Below, in pieces: positions 44,501 through 54,688 of a stretch of DNA of 64,000 nucleotides (positions within the stretch are counted from its first letter, which is position 1; every line of letters starts with the position of its first letter). A model generated the notes under the pieces. That model saw nothing but the letters and a program-made list of their open reading frames with translations. It was not told the origin of the DNA and made no database searches. A program made the position numbers and the translations under genes. The stretch is from Prorocentrum cordatum (lineage: Eukaryota > Sar > Dinophyceae > Prorocentrales > Prorocentraceae): the NCBI GenBank assembly GCA_963575745.1, contig CAUYUJ010022413.1:1-64000 (forward strand). Reading direction: 5' to 3'.

Positions 44501-46545
44501 CGGACAGAGTACATGCTGATCCGACAGCTTCGCGGCACACGTACAGTCAAGTTCATGCACATGTCCAGTCGCCGTTGCCTGTGCCCCAGTTGGTTGGTCA
44601 ACGTTCTTTCGAGTCCACGCCCTGCTATATTCAGACAGCTACGCTGCACACTCACAGTGAAGATACCACACTTGCCCATTCTTTGTTGCCAGTGCCGCAG
44701 GTTGATGACCGTTCTTTCGACACGTTGCCCAGCTATTTTCAGACAGCTACGCTGCACACGAACAGTGAAGAGCATACACACTTTCATCCGCAGTCTCCTG
44801 TGCCGCAGGTTGAGAAAGGAAGTTCTTTCGAACAGTTGCCTTGTTATATTCCGACAGCTACGCTGCACACACACAGTACACACTCTATTCATTCTCATAG
44901 TCCGCCTTGTGCTTTGCCTCAGAGTGTTTCGCCTGAGCCCCAGAGATCCGCGGCTATGTTTGGTAGCCGCGGGGGACTGACCGAGCATAAAGAAAATTGT
45001 CAACGTTCTTCTGGTCGTGTGTCGTCTGCGTCCAGTATAAGAGTTCCTTTGGGGCCGAACAAAAAGGATGCTCACTGTTCTTCTGGTCGTGTGTCGTCTG
45101 CGTCCAGAATAAGAGTTCCTTTGAACGATCCGCTGCAAGTGGCGCATCTGTTTGAGTCCGCCAGGCTCCTGGAAGAAAGGAGCAGGCAGCGCGAACCGCA
45201 GGGCGCTGTCAGTCCTGCGGCCACTGCCCCCCCAGTCGACGGTGAGAGCGAACCCGCGCCCGTGGCCAATAATCGTCGCAGGCAAACCGTGGATACCCGT
45301 CTGGCCGCCAGGGGAGAGAAGAGGAGCTCTGGCCCGAGTCTCACTGCGAGCCAGGAGGAGCTCGCCAAGCGTGTCAGCCAACCCCAGCGCCCATGTGACA
45401 AAAGAGATCGGGATGAAATATGTTCGCCGAGGGGCAGTCAAAAGAGACGGTGTATTGCTCATGTGAATGATGACCCCATCGCTTCCGCCGATAGTCCGTC
45501 TGCTGCTCCACAGGGAAGTAAGCGACCACGGGACCCTCCCTCTTCCAATCATGTTAGTGAGCCGAGTGAGGCACGACCCTCTGGCGCAAACGTGAATGCC
45601 TTCAAACTCAACGCCTACTCTCAGGCGCGGTTGGGCATGATGCATGCGTCAGGTGACTGGTCCGCTCATCGTCGCGCGTTCGCTGCGCGCTCGAGGGATT
45701 CTCAGGCTGCTCTTCTTGGATGGCGTGGTGGTACTAAATACGTCGGTTGGAGAAAATGGGAAGATGTCTTCATTGCGGATCAAATGGCAATACGAAATGG
45801 TGGGAGACTATGATGTTTGGGAAAGAAGATTGGTCGACCTTCGTTGAGAATTTGCTCAAAAGATTGCACCTGCCCGCCATTCTTGACTATCTGGCCAAGC
45901 CCAGAGTTACGGTTGCCCGTACGGAGGAGGAGGAGAAGAAAGTTAACGATGATAAGATTGCGCGTCGCATTGCTCATAACTTTGAAAATGAGACTATCTT
46001 TGACTATGAGTCGGATGAGATTCCATTCGAAATACTGGGTGACAGCTTGTGTGTTGTCCAATGGATAAGAGGGCACTGGAGGTGCACGGACATGGGCTAT
46101 AACAACACCTTGGAGGCGGCACAAAATACTCTTGATGCTGTAACGGACACCTGCTTGAGAACTGCGTGTGCGGGGGCTGACCCGATCAAACATCTTTATA
46201 GGGAGGGTAACAGTTATGCTGATGAACTCACGTGGGCCTGCAGAGCTTGCCCACACACATCAAAGAGAAACGAGTATCTTGCCCCTTTTATATACTTCGA
46301 AAGTTTTAGGATTGAGGGGTTACTTCGATGGAGGCACCTCGGATATTGGGGCTGGGGGAGGCTGGTGGCTGCAGGCTTTTGTAGAACATCAAAATGCTAT
46401 ACAGTGTCACGTGATTGCCGGGGAGGCGTTTGGCCTCGATAGGGAATCAACCGTGACGGTCTGTGAGTTAACGGCCGCCTCGAAGCTAATTCACGCAATC
46501 TCGCAGATTGCGTCTGTTATAGATAGCGTCTCACACGCTCGGTAG
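41567..46545 (+). pseudogene. LINE D ORF2 (several stops and frameshifts)
   Basis: Endonuclease RVGTWNIEKRG starts 7 codons after the ORF1 TGA with no ATG between, then GLQEAQFF, FTDASVEM, AVLDYIGIS, SDHKLVHL. RT: AAGPDQVTREML, a frameshift near 43160-43235, LDVLQAFDHV, TAA 43617-43619, RTGGVDGP (Asp at the Gln site), WADN (43827-43838), TGA 44016-44018, and a shift near 44230. A repeat-rich linker follows. RNase H: LGDSLCVVQW (Asp 46041), YADELTW (46221), frameshift, GYFDGGTS (46327), TVCELTAASKL (Glu 46465). Dead copy, motifs still legible. Confidence 0.85.
44480..45140 (+). repeat. Minisatellites inside LINE D ORF2 linker
   Basis: About five copies of a ~40-codon unit containing TATLHTHSE and PVPQV..SFE..PCYIQ, then two copies of a 24-codon unit SSGRVSSASxIRVPL. 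The repeats keep the reading frame. They lie between the RT thumb and RNase H. LINE C has a different small duplication in the same linker. Confidence 0.8.
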
Positions 46546-46633
46546 AGCCACTTGCGCCTGGTGGCCGCGGGGAGCACCGCTGCTTGCATGTGCTGGAGGA
46601 CCCCACCGCAAAGCCCGCAAAAAACCTGTGGCC

Positions 46634-47070
46634 TTAACTGGGCCACAACTGTGTGCCTTAACTGGCGCCTGGCGCTGTTCAAGACTTCAACTGTAACTTT
46701 CACTCTGCTTCGCCTGTGATATACAACGTAAACATGAACTAGTCGGCCTCCACGGTTTCTTCGTTGGAGGGCGGTCTGTGGAAGGATATGCTGCTGATCG
46801 GCTGTTTCTTTGATCAATGCAGTAACACGGCATTGTATGGCCGTGGAACACGTTTTGGGTAGCGTTTCAACCAGCTCCTACACCATTTTGCATTCTCACA
46901 TGTTGTGCTGCATCCTTTTCCTTGTTCCTGCACCCTATTCCGATGCCTATGCCTCAGTGGCTCGGCAGTGTGATGATGCGAGGTGCCTTCTCTAGCTACC
47001 CTGTGCTCCGTTTGGGAGTCTTAGGGCTCAGCTGTCACAGCTGTCCGCGCCCTGACTCAAACTCAAAAAA
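46634..47070 (+). mobile_element. Element E: LINE 3'-tail fragment
   Basis: Non-coding. It ends GCTCAGCTGTCACAGCTG..CTCAAACTCAAAAAA (47065-47070) before CCTGGTTG, the same kind of stem-loop plus A-run tail as the LINEs. The left boundary is not clear because the sequence follows the right duplication of LINE D directly. Probably a truncated copy or a remnant of an older nested element. Confidence 0.45.
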
Positions 47071-47283
47071 CCTGGTTGAGGCAGAGTTTACCTCCTGCTC
47101 AGCCAGGCCTCACCGCTGGGGTCCCCCTCGTCTCGAGCTGCATTGTGCAGTGAGGAGTCTTTGGTTCCTCATATTGTACACGGTGCTTCAGTGCCTGTTT
47201 TGCCTGAGTACCGTATACGTTCATTGATTGTCGGAGTGCACATTGACTGTTCAGATTGTCGGAGTACCGTACGCTTTCATTGA

Positions 47284-48840
47284 GTGTCGAAGGCCTGTAC
47301 ACATTCTTTGTCGTCGGATTACACATTGACGGTCCAGATCGTCGGAGTACCGTTTACATTCATTGAGCTCTACAAGTATCGTGCTCAACTGTCCATCTTG
47401 TTATTGCCTGTGATTTGCCTTCTTCTTGTTGAGCGAATCCACGTTTTATATATGGAGTTTGTTTCATCTGAATTGTCAGGCACGGGTTTTGTCGCTTCAG
47501 GTTGGACAGATACGGCGTTGTTTACTTCCGAGTTTCTCGCTGCTCGTTTGTCTACGCTCGAAGTGTGTGTTAGTGATCTATATTGCCGTGTTCGCCCTTC
47601 GTACGGAGGTGAGTCCCGCCTGCATGAGCGAGACCAGCTGTATGGGCATGATGACAAATTTTCTCAATCGAACTTGCGCCGCCTGCGGGCGAAACGTACC
47701 AGGTATCGTTTGTGGTCTTCGGATCGGGGGCCAGATTCGTCGTGCCTTGTTCGCGCGGGTATTTGCGCGCCCAGATATTATCGGAATTTCTGCTCGGACG
47801 ATTCTGAGGAAGAGGAATGGGTTGAGCACACTTGTGGAACACAGACTGATATGGATGCTGTTGAATTGGCTGGCAACTCTTTGTGTTCGCAGTGTTCCGA
47901 TTGTGGGACTCAGACAGATCCCTGTGTTCACATTGCGTGTGGGACTCAGACTGATCGTTGTGTTCTCTTTGTTGGTGAGGAGGAGAAGGAGGAGTGTCAT
48001 CGAGTGCGCGTTGATCGGGGTGATGCTTCTCCCAGAATGAAGAGATATTGTTTCAAACGAGCGGAGGCTATCGAGAGTTCAAAGTTGCGCACTTCAGAAT
48101 GGCATGCGACCAACGGGAGTGCGGTGGAGAGTACCGCTGTTTGGAGTTCAGATGATGCAGCCGGGAGTTCCAGTGCAGTCGGGAGTTCAGCAGTTCGGAG
48201 TGCAGTAGGAAGTTCCACAGTTCGGAGTTCCGCTGATGCAGTTGTTGATGCAGTTGGGAGTTCAACAGCTGGGAGTTCTTCTGAAGTGAAGCCAGTGGTC
48301 TCATCTTCTTCTAACGTGTATGCAGTTCTTTCATCTTATCCTCTGGAGCCCCTTTCACACCGCAGCTTTTCAGCTAGGAAAAACCACATGGAGTCCACCT
48401 TTTCAGTGGACCTTTTGAATCTGTGTCTTACTCCCGAGTTTGTCTGCGACATCGCGTTCAAGATGAAATCTGCATATAAGGCAGTGCTTCGGGAACGGGA
48501 ACGGGAGTGTATCGGTAGTGCTCACGTGAGGGCGCTGAGGTACATCGAAGATATGCTGCAACGGTTACAGTGGGTCGGACGTTGCCTGGACGACATTCAT
48601 CGGAGCGCTTCCAATAGCTTGACGGGTACGTCGTGGTATCCCAAAAACGCTAGAATATCTACCGATTGGAAAATGTGCCTTGAAGGTATAATGGACGAAG
48701 TTGGTATCGAGAGTCTCTCTTCTTCACAGCACGACGCAATTCTCCCTCTGTCGGTGTCGGGGTCGGTTCCACAATCTTCAGAGAACACTCGCGTTAAAGA
48801 CAAGGGAAAAGGCAAAGGCAAAGGCAGACGCAAAGGCTAG
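47284..48840 (+). CDS. Element H ORF: intact uncharacterised protein with CGTQTD repeats
   Basis: Open for 518 codons from a GTG; the first ATG in frame is at 47452 (MEFVSSEL), giving 463 residues. Visible parts: a hydrophobic N-terminal stretch before the ATG, an acidic DDSEEEEW patch, three CGTQTD repeats (about residues 190-225), MKRYCFKRA shared with element G, a Ser/Ala/Val repeat (GSSAVGSS-like, 48115-48285), a helical region ending IEDMLQRLQWVG, and a basic tail KGKGKGKGRRKG. No family is recognised. Conservation with G suggests selection for a product. The basic tail suggests nucleic-acid binding. Confidence 0.6.
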   Translation: MSKACTHSLSSDYTLTVQIVGVPFTFIELYKYRAQLSILLLPVICLLLVERIHVLYMEFVSSELSGTGFVASGWTDTALFTSEFLAARLSTLEVCVSDLYCRVRPSYGGESRLHERDQLYGHDDKFSQSNLRRLRAKRTRYRLWSSDRGPDSSCLVRAGICAPRYYRNFCSDDSEEEEWVEHTCGTQTDMDAVELAGNSLCSQCSDCGTQTDPCVHIACGTQTDRCVLFVGEEEKEECHRVRVDRGDASPRMKRYCFKRAEAIESSKLRTSEWHATNGSAVESTAVWSSDDAAGSSSAVGSSAVRSAVGSSTVRSSADAVVDAVGSSTAGSSSEVKPVVSSSSNVYAVLSSYPLEPLSHRSFSARKNHMESTFSVDLLNLCLTPEFVCDIAFKMKSAYKAVLRERERECIGSAHVRALRYIEDMLQRLQWVGRCLDDIHRSASNSLTGTSWYPKNARISTDWKMCLEGIMDEVGIESLSSSQHDAILPLSVSGSVPQSSENTRVKDKGKGKGKGRRKG

Positions 48841-49500
48841 TGTATTTCTGGTGCATTTCTCCACCTTTATCCATTCTATCTATTGTCTGCATACATTACC
48901 TCTCTGTGTATTGTACGCTGAATTGTATTGGATTGTTGATTGTGATTGCCTCGCGTGGTCTTTTTAAATGTTGATTGTGATTGCCTCGTGTGGTCATTCA
49001 GTGCATCCTCATTCAGTGCATAGTCTTTCAGATTGTGATTGCCTCGTGTGGTCATTCAGTGCATCCTTATTCAGTGCATAGTCTTTCAGTTTGTTCGTTG
49101 CCTTTGTTTATTGCTTGTGTTTCGGTAGTGTTGCCTTTCGGTCCATAGACATGGGGCATATGCATTTGTTTGAGCTCTAATAATTCAGTGTGTGCATGTT
49201 CAGTTCTTGGCCAGGTCTCCTGGCTCTCTTGTCGTAGTTTTAGTTTCGCCTCTTCAGTGTTCTCACTGTTGTAGGGTTGTCTGTATACTGCACCTACGGA
49301 CCTAGGTCTGATCCCTGATGCAAAGTTATCAGCGGCGGAGCGCATCTGCGATGTTCTCCCACAGGTTGTGCGAACGTCTTTGGTCATGCATGCTTCTGTT
49401 TCGCTATAAGAGCGGACTGCTTGCTTGACAATTTAGAGGCTTCGCTTCGCCTGAGACTTCGTTGGACCTGGCCTCAGTGGCCAAGATGGTCCCAGCAAAG
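48841..49500 (+). repeat. Element H 3' UTR with ~58-bp tandem duplication
   Basis: GATTGTGATTGCCTCGTGTGG then TCATTCAGTGCAT and AGTCTTTCAG occur twice in tandem (about 48972-49089), with a shorter relic before them. The style resembles the GGTCTTTCAG motifs of elements I and I'. No coding seen. Confidence 0.65.
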
Positions 49501-49514
49501 ACGCAAAAAGACAA

Positions 49515-50664
49515 CCAAGGTTGACGGTTTACCGCCGGGGCCGAGTTTACTATCAAAACACTTGGCGAAACCAACTTCGCATCGACATGAACAATCAATT
49601 TTGATTGTTTTTTTTGAAACATGCTCCTAGAAGCTCTCTGCTTCTTCCCGAGCACTCTCGAGCATGCGAGGAGCTCTACGAGGTTCCCGGCGGTAGCCAG
49701 GTTGACAGTTTACCGCCGGCGCCAGTTGCTGGAAGCTTAAGAGTAATTCCGGCGCGCTGGAGGGCTAGTTGGCAAGAGAAATCTCGACGGACCTTTTGGT
49801 GACTTTTCCTCGGTTGAAAATTATGTTCTCGAGTATGAACCATTCGTTAGAGCTCTGTTTTTTTTTCCCCGTAATATTCGATATTATTCCCGCTCGCCGT
49901 CTTAATATCAGCTCGATCGGGTACGTATTACTGCCAAAAAGCATCCGGGCGGGATCGGCCGTTTTGAGTTATCTTGACAGGTGCTGTCGGTTTTGTGTTC
50001 TTAACTCGAGCTGTAGGAGAGCTACAGAGCTGGTACGCACACGTAATCGATTCATAATCATGAGACGCGTTCGTCTGAAGCATCTAGAGGTCTGAACTCG
50101 GTCTGCTACTCGAGCTCGGTCCGCGAAACTATTCGTACTCTACCGATTTTTTTCGAGACGATCATGAGTTTCTAGACTTAACTCGAGCCTCAGATGAACT
50201 AAAGGCTCTTTGGTACAGCAATCGGAAGCAATGATCCGGCGCGCTAGTCTAAAGTATCTAGACGCCCGAAATCGGTCTGCTATCAGCACTGGAGCTTAAC
50301 AATTATTCGTACTTGCCATTTTTTTTGGAGATGGTGATGGTTTTCTTGACTTTGCTCGAGCTGCAGATGAGCTACAGAGCTGTTCGGCTCAGCAATCGGA
50401 AGGGAATCATCAGACGCGATCGTTCTAAGTATCTAGACGCCTGAAATCAGTCTGCTATCAGCGCTGGGGCTAAAACGCTATTCGTACTCTGCTAATTTTT
50501 CGATGTGGTGATGCTTTTCTTGACTTAACTCGAACTGCAGATGAGCTTGAGAGCTCTTTGGCACAGCAATCGGAAGGGAATCATCAGGCGCGCTAGTCTG
50601 AATTATCTGGACGCTTGAATTCGGTTTGTTATTAGCACAGAAGCCGAACAACTATCCATGTCTC
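49515..50664. repeat. Mosaic: cassettes, modules and tandem repeat
   Basis: Right cassette half left by H, a short module, an uninterrupted cassette (49687-49718), the GCTAGTTGGCAAG module, then monomers of both tandem-repeat subfamilies to about 50660. No gene. Confidence 0.6.
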
Positions 50665-50704
50665 CCGGCGGTAACCAAGGTTGACGGTTTACCGCCCGCG
50701 CCCA
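50665..50704 (+). repeat. Hairpin cassette lacking the GAGCTCTACGAG flank
   Basis: Core TCTCCCGGCGGTAACC..GGTTGACGG..ACCGCCCG follows CTATCCATG directly. In all other copies AGCTCTACGAG precedes it. It shows that the mobile or conserved unit may begin near CCCGGCGG, the GAGCTCTACGAG being the end of a neighbouring TIR module. Confidence 0.6.
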
Positions 50705-51460
50705 GTGCTCAGAATCGAGGCGGACAACTTGGCAGGAGATTTTTCTCAACATCTTCATTTTTGTATTTTTTGATGCCAATATGAGGTCGGTTCCCGGAAG
50801 TGAGCTGATAGTGAGAATCTCTCAGGAGAGCTGAGCTGCTCTCATAACGAAGCTTATATGCCAATGCTTAGCGTAAAAATCTTGTTTCTCAAAGAAATTG
50901 TCAAATATGTTTCAAATCTTAGCAAAACGGACCCAAAGTCACCACATTGTCCGCCCGGTCCGGGTGGGCCAACTAGCTCCACCCCGCGCCGGATTTCCTC
51001 TAGCTCATCAATACCGAAGAGCTCTACGAGGTACAACCCGCTGCGGGGATTCTGGAGCGGCGAAGATTGGCTGCTGGCAGGCCCCACTACCGTCCGGCTT
51101 CTAATCTAAAACCTTATAGCTCTCAGAGAGCTCTCCAGGAAACTAGCTGTACCCCGCGCCTGAATTCCTCTAGCTAATCGATGCCGAAGAGCTCTACGAG
51201 GTACTTCTGAAGCGCTGCCCGAAGCGCTCCCGGACACGCTGCGAACTTTTACAAGTCGCTGCGGCGATTCGGGACCGGCGAAGATGGGCTGCTGGCAGGC
51301 ACTACCACTGTTGGGCTTCTAACTTGGTACCGTCCAAAGCCCGGAGAGCAAAGAGCACTTGGTAGCGTCCAAAGCCCGGATAGCAAATAGGCAATTCTGT
51401 AAAGCCTTCCTGAAGAGCTCTGGGTAGCTCTTCCTGAAGCGCTTCTGAAGCGCTGCCAGC
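50705..51460. repeat. Inverted module and short GC-rich repeats
   Basis: 50720-51090 is the GGAGCTAGTTGG module in reverse orientation. 51100-51460 has repeated GGTAGCGTCCAAAGCCCGGA pieces and a copy of the palindrome-rich module of 31590-31870. No gene. Confidence 0.55.
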
Positions 51461-51467
51461 GACGCTT

Positions 51468-51501
51468 CCACGCGTGCCTGCACGCGTGCAGGCACGCGTG
51501 G
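51468..51501. repeat. Perfect 34-bp palindrome
   Basis: Starts CCACGCGTGCCTG and reads identically on both strands. Outer arms CGCTTCC and GGAAGCG extend it imperfectly. The paralog near 31738-31771 differs at a few positions. It is purely self-complementary and has no spacer. Confidence 0.9.
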
Positions 51502-52248
51502 ACGCGTGCCGGAAGCGCTCCCGGACACGCTGCGACATCAAACAAGCCCCTGCGACGATTCTGGACCGGCGTGGAGGAGCTGCTTGCGGGCACCACCACC
51601 ACCGTCCGGCTTCTAATCTAAAACCCTATAGCTCTCTAGCTCTGGCCCGGACTGGTCCGAGGACTTCTGAAGGCGCCAGCTCGCCCGCGGTGTTTGCGTC
51701 GCCATCAGTGCGCGCAGGATCGTCAGCTCGCGGGGCGACGGGGTGCACAGGTGTCGAGCAGGTCCTTGTAGTAGTTGAGCCAGCAGGTGGTGAGGCCGAA
51801 GGAGTTGGAGCAGCTGGATCAGGATCGGCGCGTCGCACTCGTGGTCGACGTACAGGTAGCCCTTCGTATGGAGGCGGAGGCGGTACCAGCAGGCGCCGCG
51901 AGGCAGCTCGTACCTGTGAGCGTGTACTCTCGGTGTCGGTAGGCGTCCACGCAGGTCGCGAGGGCGCGGCGGCAGCCCCAGGGTCCGCCGAGGCCGCGCG
52001 GGCGCTCGCACGCGACGTAGGGGGCTGGAACCATGAGCCAAAAGGAGGCGGTGGAATTTGCGAGGCAAGATGGGCCCGAAAGGATTCCAAAGTCTCGAAC
52101 GTGGCCTGACACCCGTGATTCTCGGACACCTGGGAGCACGGACGAACTCGGAGCCCAGTGGGTCTCCACTCGTACGTGCGGCGAGTTTGATTAGGTATAC
52201 GCCAAGCCTGGGGCCAAGACCGACGGTGATGACGCATAGTGTGGTCCA

Positions 52249-52411
52249 GGAGGGAAAGAAACACACAGACACAATTGGTCGTCGATTCCCCAGAACATAG
52301 GGGGAAATATGGGCAGTGGGGGGGAAGACAGAAACCCAGAAGATCTGGGGAAACTATGGGGAATCCTTTTGTATTTGTGTGTATCTACCTGTGTGTCCCG
52401 GGGCCCCTTCA
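52249..52411. mobile_element. MITE or introner-like element, copy 1 (163 bp)
   Basis: Perfect 8-bp target duplication GTGGTCCA (52241-52248 and 52412-52419). Ends are GGAGGGAAAGAAACACACAG and TGTCCCGGGGCCCCTTCA, weakly inverted (GGAGGG..ACACA against TGTGT..CCCCTTC). It interrupts a zinc-finger-like stretch of the LINE pseudogene between NVDH and the following residues. No clear GT-AG pair is conserved between the two copies, so removal by splicing is unproven. Confidence 0.75.
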
Positions 52412-52597
52412 GTGGTCCACATTCGCAGATGCAGTGCGACAGACCAGGCATTTTTTATTGTCTGGCGTCATAGGAGACAGGATATCCGAGGCCGCCCGTG
52501 GCCGGGAGCCGGAGAGTGCACCCGATGCATCGTGAGCCCGTGGAGAGTGGCGAGCCTCATCGTGCAGCCCTCGATGCCACAGACCGGGCTTAGTTCA

Positions 52598-52757
52598 GGA
52601 GGGAAAGAGACACACAGACACAATGAATCCTCGATTCCCCAGAAGATATGGGAAAATATGGGAAGTGGGGGGGAAGACAGAAACCCCAAAAATATGGGAA
52701 ACTATGGGAAATCTTTGTATTTGTGTGTATTTATTTGTGTGTCCTGGGGCCCCTTCA
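52598..52757. mobile_element. MITE or introner-like element, copy 2 (160 bp)
   Basis: Same ends and highly similar interior to 52249-52411. The flanks share TAGT on both sides but the duplication is imperfect. It interrupts the same pseudogene about 190 bp away from copy 1. Confidence 0.7.
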
Positions 52758-53403
52758 TAGTCTTCTCATCCTCCGAATCATCAGCAATCCCTTTGTCGCG
52801 GGGAAGGTGCATGGAAACTGTAGAAGTGCCTGGAGGGGCCCACGCCTGAGAAAGAGACCCTGCTCGTAAAGCTCGAGGATCGCACGACCGAGAGGCGTCT
52901 TTCACATGTTCGTTAAGAAAGAGGTCGAGGAGCAGAGGAGGACCCCATTCAGCTGTAAAGCGTTCCCCAACAGGATGAAGGAGGAGGCATTCTAGGTCTT
53001 CTCGAAACTGGTGTACCCACGGGTGTACCTTCGCTGCCCGGCTAAGTAATCCACTCTCAGTAATAGGGTTAGACACATGCCCTTGACCGACGGTACGTTC
53101 AAACACGCAGTGGCCGAACATAGCGGAGAGAAAATGATAATGGTGCTCAGGTTCGCGTACAATCTGCTGCCACTACGATATCCTGCGAATCAAGAGTTCG
53201 ATGCAAGTTGTGGCCATCGACCAGTTCTCGAACACGCGTCGGGTGGTCTCCTGGCGAGCACGACCCAGAGCCATTGCACGCATCTTCTTTGCCAGGCTCC
53301 GGTCAATTCGTGACACTTCCCCTGGCAGAAGGCAGAAGGACTCGAGGCCAGACCACGCCCGACCAGCGACATTGGCGACGAACGTCATGCGTTTACTTCT
53401 CAT

Positions 53404-53520
53404 GGGACGAGGAGGACGAGGAGGACGAGGAGGACGAGGAGGACGAGGAGAACGAGGACACGGATGAGGACGAGGACGAGGAGGACGAGGACTAGGATGA
53501 GGACGACGTGGACGAGGACT
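53404..53520. repeat. (GGACGA)n tract
   Basis: Near-pure GAGGAC repeats with GGATGAGGAC variants. It marks the broken edge of the LINE pseudogene. ORFs through it are low-complexity artefacts. Confidence 0.85.
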
Positions 53521-53559
53521 CACAGAACCATCTCGGGGTATTCTTGCGGCTGTTGCTGC

Positions 53560-54020
53560 TTCTTGTGCTCTGTGGGAGTTTCGGGGCCCCCCTTGGAACC
53601 GTCTTGGTAACCCTGGAAGGCTTCTTGGGGTCATCTTGGATGCCATCGATTACATGATGGGGGGGTCCCCAACTCAGCTCCCCCCCCAGGAGCGGGCAAA
53701 CCGCTTCTTAGGGCTCTCTTGGAGCGCTCTTGGGCGCTCTTTAAGCGCTCTTGGGCGCTGTTGGAGCGGTCTTGGGGCCGCTTGGAGCATTTTGGGAACC
53801 ATCTTGAGCCTGCTTGGGCTATTTGGGCCATTTTGGAGGTCATCTTGGTCTCTGAGGCCGCTCACTGGCCTCTTGGGGGCCTCTCGGGTGCCTTTTGGGG
53901 ACCTCTTTGGACCGTCCTTGGAGCCCTCTTGGAACCTTCTTGGGGCTCTCTTGAGGCTCTCGTGGGAGCCCTGGAGCGCCTCTTGGGGCCATCTGTGCGG
54001 CCATCGATCTAAGGAGGGAG
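53560..54020 (+). repeat. Cryptic short-period repeat rich in CTTGG
   Basis: Many imperfect units of about 13-15 bp built on CTCTTGG(A/G)GC. The open frames on both strands follow from the repeat. 54020-54240 has no recognised content. Confidence 0.6.
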
Positions 54021-54240
54021 GCACACGATCGAGGCCCCCCTCATCGGGGGCCACGATCCTCGTGAGGGGTGTCAACAATTGGCTTTCCCAAGGGCCGATC
54101 TTGGACGCTCCAACCGATCGCGGCCCCTCCCGTCAAGGTCCAGGGGAGGGGGTAGGGGGAGGGGCAAACCCCTCCTCGGAAAGGGGACAACAGGGTTTTT
54201 GGAAGAGGAAAACAAGTCTCCGTCAGACCACCCGCGCCCA

Positions 54241-54400
54241 AAGGGCTGGTGGAATTAATGCTGGCACTAGTAATGGGAGCTAGTATTCAATCATGTTCGT
54301 AATAGTACGAGTCACAATCGTACTATCAACACAGTTATGGGTATACCTACTTTTCTATTAATGCAGAAAAGACTAGTTTACGACTAATAAGGTATCATCA
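54241..54400. repeat. AT-rich island rich in ACT/AAT triplets
   Basis: An abrupt AT-rich stretch (TTACGACTAATAAGG, CTAGTATTCAATCATG) in GC-rich DNA. Composition resembles the longer island at 61110-61466. Confidence 0.6.
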
Positions 54401-54688
54401 GCAACAGCCAGCAGCAGCAGCAACTTCAGCAGCAGAGGGGGGCAGCCAGAGAAGACGCACTCTCCACCCGCCGCAGCTGTCCTGCAGTCCCCCCGCTCCG
54501 TCGGCCGCGCCCAGGCCCGCGCTGGCGTGTTCAGCCCAAGCGGGAGTTTTTTCCGCCTCGCTCAATCGCTTGGGCTCTGCCAGATGCACGCGCCAAGCAT
54601 GCCAGGGCCTCGGATCATCGCGCGGGGGGAGTTGGACCAGGAGGATGCAGGAGGAGGAGAAGGAAGAGGATGAGGAAAACGAGAAGGA

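Larger units (their letters stand above)
40035..46622 (+). mobile_element. LINE D: full-length, decayed, with spliced-leader relics
   Basis: Target duplication AACCTGTGGCC at 40024-40034 (shared with the right end of LINE C) and 46623-46633. The body begins with degenerate and complete leader units (40035-40074), then GGTCGCGGCGGTAACTTGGTTG (transcribed left cassette arm), then the 5' leader of this subfamily. ORF1 and ORF2 carry several stops and shifts. C and D are adjacent insertions at the same site; the sequence does not show which came first. Confidence 0.85.
47079..49514 (+). mobile_element. Element H: non-autonomous retroelement with its own ORF
   Basis: The 5' end follows AACCTGGTTG (47069-47078) and shares AGGCAGAGTTTACC, the stem-loop CTGCATTGTGCAG (47138-47150) and GAGTACCGTA repeats with LINEs C and D. 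The 3' end has GGACC..GGCC..GGCC..GGTCC nested stems and CAAAAAGACA before AACCAAGGTTGACGG. The left and right target sequences differ slightly (TGG versus AAGG), so the duplication is imperfect. It contains one long ORF and no RT. Confidence 0.7.
51900..53425 (-). pseudogene. C-terminal part of a canonical dinoflagellate-type LINE RT protein
   Basis: On the minus strand: GLESFCLLPGEVSRIDRSL, LAKKMRAMALGRARQETTR, LLIRRIS, stop TAG (53173-53175), WQQIVREPEHHYHFLSAMFG, then further protein in the same frame to DDSEDEKTMK (52758). After a MITE insertion, VCGIEGC..TLHGLTMHRVH looks like a C2H2 finger, then KKCLVCRTASANVDH, a second MITE, and GCQATFETLESFRAHLA, another finger-like piece. This layout matches my recollection of dinoflagellate LINE ORF2 C-termini. 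It is a different lineage from LINEs A-D and is dead through the stop and both insertions. Confidence 0.6.

Noticed and set aside
51613-52272. Overlapping 200-codon minus-strand ORFs as a separate gene
   Set aside because: Only the zinc-finger-like pieces in one frame fit the neighbouring LINE relic; the rest is GC-driven open frame.
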